57,481 nt of DNA, taken from positions 1 through 57,481 of the forward strand of contig CABVBU010000019.1 of assembly GCA_902496665.1 (NCBI GenBank). Direction: 5' to 3'. The position numbers were made by a program, and so were the translations under genes. This DNA comes from an uncultured Clostridium sp. GTDB taxonomy: Bacteria > Bacillota > Clostridia > Lachnospirales > Lachnospiraceae. Under the pieces are notes generated by a model that saw only the letters and a program-made list of their open reading frames with translations, made no database searches and was not told the origin of the DNA. Each line of letters starts with the position of its first letter. Within the stretch, counting starts at the first letter, position 1. Shown in pieces: positions 51,634-57,481 of the stretch.

Positions 51634-51936
51634 GTGAACGCCATCCGCTATTTGTACCATCCATACCATCCGTGGAGACACGGATACCGAAGGGAAAAGA
51701 TAAGAAGAGCTGCTGTAAAGACAGCGAGGATCCTTTTACTGCTGGAACTCCTCTGGCTCGCGTATTCCTGTGCGTGCTCCAGGATGACAGAGAAAACATA
51801 CCTGGTGCCGGATATTGAAACAGGGATTCCAGATGGAACCGCCTCTGAGACGGAGGGGGAAATTTATGGTATAGGGATCGAAAAAGGGGCCGGAAATTTG
51901 TTCTGGTTTCACAAAGAAGTCCACAGGACTCCTTGA
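51634..51936 (+). CDS. Small single-pass membrane protein of unknown function
   Basis: A frame of about 100 residues with a basic, aromatic N-terminus (YLYHPYHPWRHGYRREKIRR), one hydrophobic helix (ILLLLELLWLAYSCAC) near 33-48 and a polar, acidic C-terminal domain. The start is uncertain: the GTG at 51634 overlaps the AAAGGAG site, and the codon properly spaced from that site is ATC at 51643; the next usual start is a TTG nine bases later. A promoter lies upstream and purF follows. No family recognised. The strong promoter and ribosome binding site argue that it is real. Confidence 0.5.
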   Translation: MNAIRYLYHPYHPWRHGYRREKIRRAAVKTARILLLLELLWLAYSCACSRMTEKTYLVPDIETGIPDGTASETEGEIYGIGIEKGAGNLFWFHKEVHRTP

Positions 51937-51951
51937 GAGAGGAACTTTTTC

Positions 51952-51980
51952 TTGATTTTCCATAGGGTATGTATTATAAT
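51952..51980 (+). promoter_or_regulatory. Promoter of purF
   Basis: TTGATT and TATAAT separated by 17 bases, about 60 bases before the start codon. I saw no purine riboswitch or PurR-like box in the short leader. Confidence 0.75.
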
Positions 51981-52041
51981 TTCTACTGAAACACTGATGT
52001 TTTATCGTAAAAACTTATAAATCAGAGGATGAAAAGCATTT

Positions 52042-53481
52042 ATGGAGAAATCACTTACTTTAGACTGGGGAACAGACGAGCTGCATGAGGAGTGCGGCGT
52101 TTTCGGAATGTACGATCTGGACGGAAATGATGTTGCATCAACCATTTATTACGGATTGTTCGCCTTACAGCACCGCGGACAGGAGAGCTGCGGAATCGCG
52201 GTGAGCGATACATACGGACCGAAAGGTGTTGTCAATGCCTGTAAGGGGATGGGACTCTGCAACGAAGTATTCACGTCAGAGAAGCTGGAAAAATTAAAAG
52301 GAAACATCGGTGTCGGCCATGTCCGGTATTCGACTGCCGGAAGCAGCACTATCGAGAATACACAGCCGCTCGTTTTAAATTATGTGAAGGGAACGCTGGC
52401 ACTGGCACACAACGGAAACCTTGTCAATGCGCCGGAGCTTCGCAGAGAGCTCGCTTACGACGGAGCGATTTTCCAGACCACGATCGACTCCGAGGTTATT
52501 GCCTACCACATCGCGAGAGAGCGCTGTAAGGTGGGAACCGCTGAGGAAGCCGTGGCAAACGCTATGAAGAAGATCAAGGGCGCGTACTCTCTTGTGATCA
52601 GCAGCCCGAGAAAACTCATCGGTGCCCGCGATCCGCAGGGATTCAAACCGCTCTGTATCGGAAAGCGCGATAATGCCTATATCCTGACCTCCGAGACATG
52701 CGCGCTTGACACGATCGGTGCTACCTTCGTCCGCGACGTGCTTCCGGGCGAGATCGTGACGATCAATAAGGATGGCATCAAGTCCAATCTCATGATGCAT
52801 GACCCGAAAAAAGAGGCAAGATGTATTTTTGAATATATTTACTTTGCAAGACCGGACAGCGTCTTTGACGGCGTCGGAGTTTACCACTCCAGAATCTACG
52901 CAGGCCGCTGCCTCGCAAAGGATTCACCGGTAGACGCGGATATCGTTGTGGGCGTTCCGGAGTCCGGAAATGCCGCAGCACTCGGATATTCCATGGAATC
53001 CGGTATCCCGTACGCAATGGCGTTCGTAAAGAACTCCTATGTGGGAAGAACCTTTATTAAGCCGGGCCAGAGCAGCCGTGAGTCTGCAGTCCGTATTAAA
53101 TTAAACGTATTGAAAGAGGCCGTGGAAGGAAAGCGCGTCGTTATGATCGACGACTCCATCGTCCGCGGAACCACCAGCAACCTGATCGTGGATATGCTGC
53201 GTGAGGCAGGAGCGAAGGAAGTACATATGAGGATTTCCGCACCGCCGTTCCTCTATCCGTGCTATTTCGGAACCGATATCCCGTCCAGCGAGCAGCTCAT
53301 CGCCCACAACCGTACCGTGGATGAGATCTGCAAGGTGATCGGAGCAGATTCGTTAGCGTACTTAAAGATGGAGCGCTTAAGTGAAATGGCAAACGGACTT
53401 CCGATCTGTACGGCATGCTTCTCCGGAGAGTATCCGGTGGATCCGCCGGAAGAAGATATCCGCGGAAGTTATGAAAAATAA
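52042..53481 (+). CDS. purF: Amidophosphoribosyltransferase
   Basis: A 479-residue enzyme for the first committed step of purine synthesis: PRPP plus glutamine give phosphoribosylamine. The sequence EECGVFG puts the catalytic cysteine at residue 18 behind a short propeptide that is expected to be removed, as in the Bacillus type. The glutaminase domain covers the first half; the PRPP loop is VVMIDDSIVRGTTS near 370. Cysteines in EARCIFEY and LPICTACFSG fit the [4Fe-4S] ligands of the Bacillus-type enzyme. Start ATG behind AGAGGATG. purB follows 100 bases downstream. Confidence 0.96.
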   Translation: MEKSLTLDWGTDELHEECGVFGMYDLDGNDVASTIYYGLFALQHRGQESCGIAVSDTYGPKGVVNACKGMGLCNEVFTSEKLEKLKGNIGVGHVRYSTAGSSTIENTQPLVLNYVKGTLALAHNGNLVNAPELRRELAYDGAIFQTTIDSEVIAYHIARERCKVGTAEEAVANAMKKIKGAYSLVISSPRKLIGARDPQGFKPLCIGKRDNAYILTSETCALDTIGATFVRDVLPGEIVTINKDGIKSNLMMHDPKKEARCIFEYIYFARPDSVFDGVGVYHSRIYAGRCLAKDSPVDADIVVGVPESGNAAALGYSMESGIPYAMAFVKNSYVGRTFIKPGQSSRESAVRIKLNVLKEAVEGKRVVMIDDSIVRGTTSNLIVDMLREAGAKEVHMRISAPPFLYPCYFGTDIPSSEQLIAHNRTVDEICKVIGADSLAYLKMERLSEMANGLPICTACFSGEYPVDPPEEDIRGSYEK

Positions 53482-53507
53482 TCAGGGAAATTCAACGTTC
53501 CACAAAG

Positions 53508-53569
53508 CTCCGCAGGTGGCGGAGAATTCGTGAAAATATATTGAATTAGAAAAACATTGAATTAGAAAA
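53508..53569 (+). other. Hairpin and 14-base direct repeat between purF and purB
   Basis: CTCCGC/GCGGAG (53508-53524) forms a small stem. It is followed by two exact copies of ATTGAATTAGAAAA at 53540-53553 and 53556-53569, a period of 16 bases, directly before the purB ribosome binding site. It could be an operator or a replication slip. Confidence 0.5.
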
Positions 53570-53581
53570 GAGGATTTTGTC

Positions 53582-55012
53582 ATGAACGACAGATACCAGA
53601 GCCCGCTCTCTGAGCGATATGCAAGCAAGGAAATGCAGTATATTTTCTCCCCGGAGAAGAAATTCCGCACATGGAGAAAATTATGGATCGCATTAGCCGA
53701 GACAGAAAAAGAACTCGGTCTTCCGATCACAGACGAGCAGATCGAAGAGTTAAAGGCACATGCCGAGGATATCAACTTTGAGGAGGCGAAGGCGAGAGAG
53801 AAGCTTGTCCGCCACGATGTGATGTCCCACGTATACGCTTACGGACTCCAGTGCCCGAAGGCAAAGGGAATCATCCACCTCGGTGCCACATCCTGCTACG
53901 TTGGAGACAACACCGACCTCATCCTGATGACGGAGGCATTAAAGCTTGTCAGAAAAAAACTCATCAATGTGATGAAAGAGCTTTCTGATTTTGCTGATAA
54001 GTATAAAGAACTCCCGACACTGGCATTCACACACTTCCAGCCGGCCCAGCCGACAACCGTAGGAAAGCGTGCGACCTTATGGTTACAGGAACTCTGCCTC
54101 GACCTTGAGGATCTTGACCATGTGATCGGTTCCATGAAATTACTCGGTTCCAAGGGAACTACAGGTACCCAGGCAAGCTTCTTAGAGCTTTTCGATGGAG
54201 ATCATGAGAAGTGCCGCGAGGCGGACAGACGGATCGCTGCAAAGATGGGATTCTCCCAGTGCTACCCGGTATCCGGTCAGACATATTCCAGAAAGATCGA
54301 CAGCCGTGTGCTTTCCGTTCTTGCCGGAATCGCCCAGAGCGCCCATAAGTTCTCCAACGATATCCGTCTCCTCCAGCACTTAAAAGAAGTGGAAGAGCCG
54401 TTTGAGAAGAACCAGATCGGTTCCTCCGCAATGGCATACAAGAGAAACCCGATGAGAAGTGAGCGTATCGCGTCCTTAGCAAACTATGTGATGTCTGATA
54501 TGATGAACCCGATGCTCGTTGCTTCTACCCAGTGGTTCGAACGGACTCTGGACGACTCCGCGAACAAGCGTCTTTCCGTTCCGGAAGGATTCCTTGCGAT
54601 TGACGGTATTCTGGATCTCTACTTAAATGTTGTGGATGGTCTTGTGGTATATCCGAAGGTGATCGAGAAGCATTTAATGGCCGAGCTTCCGTTTATGGCT
54701 ACTGAGAACATCATGATGGATGCGGTAAAGGCCGGCGGGGACAGACAGGAGCTTCACGAGCGTATCCGCGAGCTTTCCATGGAAGCAGGAAAGAATGTGA
54801 AGGTAGAAGGAAAGGACAACAACCTCTTAGAGCTTATCGCGGCAGATCCGTCCTTCAATTTAAGCCTTGATGAGTTAAAGAAGACGATGGATCCGAAGAA
54901 GTACGTCGGACGCGCGCCGAAGCAGGTAGATGAGTTCCTGGATGAGGTTGTCCGCCCGATCTTAAAGGAAAACGCGGATCTTCTCGGAGTGAAAGCGGAG
55001 ATCAACGTATAA
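53582..55012 (+). CDS. purB: Adenylosuccinate lyase
   Basis: A 476-residue member of the fumarase/aspartase superfamily. It cleaves SAICAR and adenylosuccinate, releasing fumarate, in two steps of purine synthesis. The superfamily signature GSSAMAYKRNPMRSE is near residues 280-295, with the mobile catalytic serine in it, and the histidine motifs are in HLGATSCYVGDN and GTTGTQASF. The length matches the longer clostridial form. Start ATG behind AGAGGA. Its stop overlaps the start of the LysR gene by one base. Confidence 0.96.
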   Translation: MNDRYQSPLSERYASKEMQYIFSPEKKFRTWRKLWIALAETEKELGLPITDEQIEELKAHAEDINFEEAKAREKLVRHDVMSHVYAYGLQCPKAKGIIHLGATSCYVGDNTDLILMTEALKLVRKKLINVMKELSDFADKYKELPTLAFTHFQPAQPTTVGKRATLWLQELCLDLEDLDHVIGSMKLLGSKGTTGTQASFLELFDGDHEKCREADRRIAAKMGFSQCYPVSGQTYSRKIDSRVLSVLAGIAQSAHKFSNDIRLLQHLKEVEEPFEKNQIGSSAMAYKRNPMRSERIASLANYVMSDMMNPMLVASTQWFERTLDDSANKRLSVPEGFLAIDGILDLYLNVVDGLVVYPKVIEKHLMAELPFMATENIMMDAVKAGGDRQELHERIRELSMEAGKNVKVEGKDNNLLELIAADPSFNLSLDELKKTMDPKKYVGRAPKQVDEFLDEVVRPILKENADLLGVKAEINV

Positions 55013-55941
55013 TGGATCATGCGAGCAGCATCAGCACGGAATATTATAAAGTATTTTACTATGTAGGGCGCCTCGGCAGCATTACCGCTGCAGCAGAGGC
55101 GCTCTGCATTTCCCAGCCTGCGGCGAGTCAGGCGATCAAGCAGCTGGAAAAAGCGCTGAACACAAAGCTTTTTCTGCGGACCCAGAAGGGGGTGCGGCTC
55201 ACCACAGAGGGAAAGCTTCTGTATCCATATGTGGAGCGCGGGATGGAAAACCTCATGGACGGTGAGGAGATGTTAAAACGTCTTGTGGATATGGACATGG
55301 GAGAGGTGAGGATCGGTGCCAGCGATATGACACTGCAGTTTTACCTGCTCCCCTACCTTGAGACCTTCCATGAGCGCTACCCGAATATCAAGGTCATGGT
55401 GTCAAATGCGCCGACACCGGAGACCATCGAGTCCCTGTATGAAGGAAAAATTGATTTTGGTGTGGTGAGCACGCCATTTGACGCGAGACCGGAGGTGGAA
55501 TCCTTCGAGGTGAAGAAGATCCGGAATACCTTTGTGGCTGGAAACAAGTTTTGGACGTTGAAGGGAAAGAGAATGGAGTACAGGGAGCTGGAGCAGCTTC
55601 CCTGTATCTTTCTGGAAAAAGATACGAGTACCAGAAAGTTCATGGACCGGTTTTTGGAACAGCGTGGGATCATTCTGGAACCGGAGTTCGAGCTGGCAAC
55701 CAGCGACATGATCGTCCAGTTCGCGATTCGGAATATGGGGATCGGCTGCGTGATGGAAGAGTTCGCAAAGGAGAAGATCGTGAGCGGGGAGCTCTTCGAG
55801 CTTGCCTTCCGGGAGATGATGCCGGAGCGGGAGATCTGCGTCGTGACGGATAAGAAGGTGCCGATCTCACCGGCGGGGGAGAGGTTCTTAGAGGTCCTGA
55901 AAGAGCGGAAAAATCCGCAGCTGCATAATCAGCTGTTATGA
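55012..55941 (+). CDS. LysR-family transcriptional regulator
   Basis: A 309-residue regulator. The N-terminal winged helix-turn-helix is classic (YYVGRLGSITAAAEALCISQ, then AASQAIKQLEKAL), followed by a linker helix and an effector-binding domain from about residue 90 (EVRIGASDMTLQFYLLPYLE, split). Start ATG overlaps the purB stop (TAATG), so it is made by translational coupling. LysR proteins usually sit divergent from their targets; here there is no divergent partner, so its target and effector are unknown. The CysL/CbbR-like subgroup is similar in appearance. Confidence 0.93.
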   Translation: MDHASSISTEYYKVFYYVGRLGSITAAAEALCISQPAASQAIKQLEKALNTKLFLRTQKGVRLTTEGKLLYPYVERGMENLMDGEEMLKRLVDMDMGEVRIGASDMTLQFYLLPYLETFHERYPNIKVMVSNAPTPETIESLYEGKIDFGVVSTPFDARPEVESFEVKKIRNTFVAGNKFWTLKGKRMEYRELEQLPCIFLEKDTSTRKFMDRFLEQRGIILEPEFELATSDMIVQFAIRNMGIGCVMEEFAKEKIVSGELFELAFREMMPEREICVVTDKKVPISPAGERFLEVLKERKNPQLHNQLL

Positions 55942-55961
55942 ACTTCATAATAAATATTGTC

Positions 55962-55990
55962 TTTACTTATGGATAATTTTGTTGTAAACT
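55962..55990 (+). promoter_or_regulatory. Promoter of purA
   Basis: TTTACT and TAAACT with a 17-base spacer, about 95 bases before purA. A perfect hairpin GTGTCAT/ATGACAC at 55997-56014 sits at the expected transcript start and could protect the 5' end. Confidence 0.55.
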
Positions 55991-55996
55991 ATGGTA

Positions 55997-56014
55997 GTGT
56001 CATGAGTATGACAC
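55997..56014 (+). promoter_or_regulatory. 5' hairpin in the purA leader
   Basis: GTGTCAT and ATGACAC pair perfectly around a GAGT loop. As it follows the -10 by six bases, it could be either a 5'-end RNA hairpin or a DNA operator. Confidence 0.5.
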
Positions 56015-56085
56015 GTACAACCGCGTAAGACGCCGGGATGCGCGAGGCGCGTTCCGTTTAAACGTCCAAAGGAGGATATTAGAAC

Positions 56086-57366
56086 ATGGTTAGAGCAATC
56101 GTAGGCGCCAACTGGGGCGATGAGGGAAAAGGTAAGATTACAGACATGCTTGCAAAGGAATCCGACATTATTGTCCGTTTCCAGGGCGGCAGCAACGCTG
56201 GTCACACAATTATCAACAATTATGGAAAATTTGCCCTTCATCTTCTTCCATCAGGTGTATTCTATAATCATACAACAAGCATCATCGGTAACGGTGTGGC
56301 ATTAAACATCCCGTTCCTTGTAAAAGAGTTAAACGACCTGACAAGCCAGGGCGTTCCGATGCCGAAGATCCTCGTGTCTGACAGAGCACAGATCTTAATG
56401 CCGTACCACATTTTATTCGACACTTACGAGGAAGCACGTCTGGCAGGTAAGTCCTTCGGCTCTACTAAGTCCGGAATTGCTCCGTTCTATTCTGATAAAT
56501 ACGCAAAGATCGGTTTCCAGGTCAACGAGTTATTCGGTGATGAGAAGGAACTGATGGATAAGATTGAAAACGTCTGCACACTGAAAAATGTGATGTTAGA
56601 GCATTTATATCATCAGCCGGCTCTTGATCCGAAGGAGATCTTCAATACACTTATGGAGTACAAGGAGATGGTCGCTCCGTATGTATGCGACACATCCAAA
56701 TACCTTCGCGATGCGATCAAGGCAGGAAGGAATGTCCTTTTAGAGGGCCAGCTCGGTTCCTTAAAGGACCCGGATCACGGTATCTACCCGATGGTTACTT
56801 CTTCCTCCACACTGGCTGCTTACGGTGCGATCGGCGCAGGTATCCCGCCGTACGAGATCAAGAACATCACAACAGTCGTTAAGGCTTACTCCAGCGCAGT
56901 AGGCGCAGGCGCGTTCGTCAGCGAGATCTTCGGTGAAGAGGCAGACGAGTTAAGACGCCGCGGCGGTGACGGCGGTGAGTTCGGTGCGACGACAGGCCGT
57001 CCGAGAAGAATGGGATGGTTCGATGCGGTCGCTACAAGATACGGCGTACAGATCCAGGGATCTACAGAGGTTGCCCTCACAGTTCTCGACGTTTTAGGAT
57101 ATCTTGACGAGCTTCATATCTGCGTAGGCTATGAGATCGACGGAAAGATAACAAAAGACTTCCCGACAACTCCGGAGCTTGAGAAAGCAAAACCGGTATA
57201 CAAGACTCTTCCGGGCTGGAAGTGCGAGATCCGCGGAATCAAGAACTATGACGAGCTTCCGGAGAACTGCAGAAAGTATGTTGAGACCATCGAGGAAGAG
57301 CTGGGAGTTCCGGTTACTATGGTTTCCAATGGTCCGGGAAGAGACGAGATCATTATGAGAAAATAA
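56086..57366 (+). CDS. purA: Adenylosuccinate synthetase
   Basis: A 426-residue GTP-dependent enzyme that joins IMP and aspartate, the first step from IMP to AMP; PurB carries out the next. The P-loop GANWGDEGKGK is at residues 7-17, with the catalytic aspartate in it, and GGSNAGHT near 37-44 holds the catalytic histidine. GATTGRPRRMGWFD near 300 binds IMP and base. Complete in length. ATG behind AAAGGAGG. A copy of the dispersed repeat begins 50 bases downstream. Confidence 0.97.
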   Translation: MVRAIVGANWGDEGKGKITDMLAKESDIIVRFQGGSNAGHTIINNYGKFALHLLPSGVFYNHTTSIIGNGVALNIPFLVKELNDLTSQGVPMPKILVSDRAQILMPYHILFDTYEEARLAGKSFGSTKSGIAPFYSDKYAKIGFQVNELFGDEKELMDKIENVCTLKNVMLEHLYHQPALDPKEIFNTLMEYKEMVAPYVCDTSKYLRDAIKAGRNVLLEGQLGSLKDPDHGIYPMVTSSSTLAAYGAIGAGIPPYEIKNITTVVKAYSSAVGAGAFVSEIFGEEADELRRRGGDGGEFGATTGRPRRMGWFDAVATRYGVQIQGSTEVALTVLDVLGYLDELHICVGYEIDGKITKDFPTTPELEKAKPVYKTLPGWKCEIRGIKNYDELPENCRKYVETIEEELGVPVTMVSNGPGRDEIIMRK

Positions 57367-57415
57367 TCCGAAGATGCAGGAGGCAGAAGCGGGGAAAGTT
57401 CCCCGTGGAGCAGAT

Positions 57416-57481
57416 GTTACTTTTCATGGGTAGGAATTTTCTGAACTGAAAATTCCGTACAATACAGTGGTGGTAGTGGAT
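57416..57481 (+). repeat. Dispersed palindromic repeat, copy 3 (after purA, may continue past the window)
   Basis: GTTACTTTTCATGGGTAGG leads into the perfect palindrome GGAATTTTC-TGAACT-GAAAATTCC (57433-57456), then GTACAATACAGTGGTGGTAG. It matches copy 2 over about 60 bases apart from a few changes and a three-base insertion near the end, and matches the core of copy 1. Confidence 0.85.

Noticed and set aside
51958..52041. Possible purine riboswitch ahead of purF
   Set aside because: The leader is too short and lacks the conserved aptamer blocks.

Overview
The window looks like chromosome of an anaerobic, fermentative Firmicute of the class Clostridia, most likely a gut Lachnospiraceae-type bacterium. 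This rests on the complete 2-hydroxyglutarate route of glutamate fermentation, strong AGGAGG ribosome binding sites, sigma-A promoters with 17-base spacers, a lysine riboswitch ahead of dapAB, and Clostridia-style families (M42 peptidase, U32 peptidase, YesN-type regulator, cell-wall-binding repeats). I cannot name the species. There are no rRNA or tRNA genes, prophage, insertion sequences, CRISPR arrays or obvious islands.

Left part (1-8.2 kb): the end of an mglC-type sugar permease, a small coiled-coil membrane protein, a Zn/Cd-type P-type ATPase with a very long His/Asp/Cys repeat tail and a metal-type operator, a ketopantoate-reductase-family enzyme divergent from an MFS transporter, and kduI-kduD for unsaturated uronate breakdown.

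Energy operon (8.2-18 kb): gcdD-gcdC-gcdB-gctA-gctB-gcdA-hgdC-hgdA-hgdB. Glutaconate CoA-transferase activates 2-hydroxyglutarate. The radical dehydratase HgdAB with its activator HgdC makes glutaconyl-CoA. The biotin-dependent, sodium-pumping GcdABCD complex then decarboxylates it to crotonyl-CoA. One good promoter precedes gcdD and several intercistronic hairpins divide the message. The 2-hydroxyglutarate dehydrogenase is not in the operon.

Middle (18-30 kb): remnant of a cell-wall-binding protein, a solute-binding lipoprotein with a LytS/YesM-type kinase and AraC-type regulator, an M42 aminopeptidase, purC on the minus strand, and a three-gene ABC importer (lipoprotein, fused permease, ATPase with large insertions).

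Right part (30-57.5 kb) is mostly housekeeping: CapA-like lipoprotein, SEC-C protein, methyltransferase, hslO, a DUF5662-like protein, YprB-type exonuclease, ruvAB with a LexA-like box, zapA, U32 peptidase, a SEDS/class B PBP pair, galE, Nudix, amidohydrolase, YihY/BrkB, a double OB-fold SSB-like protein, a cobalamin adenosyltransferase-like ATPase, the lysine riboswitch with dapA-dapB, two small membrane/lipoproteins, purF, purB with a coupled LysR gene, and purA.

The most unusual observations are a dispersed palindromic repeat present three times between genes (near 37.7, 51.5 and 57.4 kb), the ATPase minisatellite, the extra domains in the ABC ATPase, and the structured RNA elements of the glutaconyl operon.
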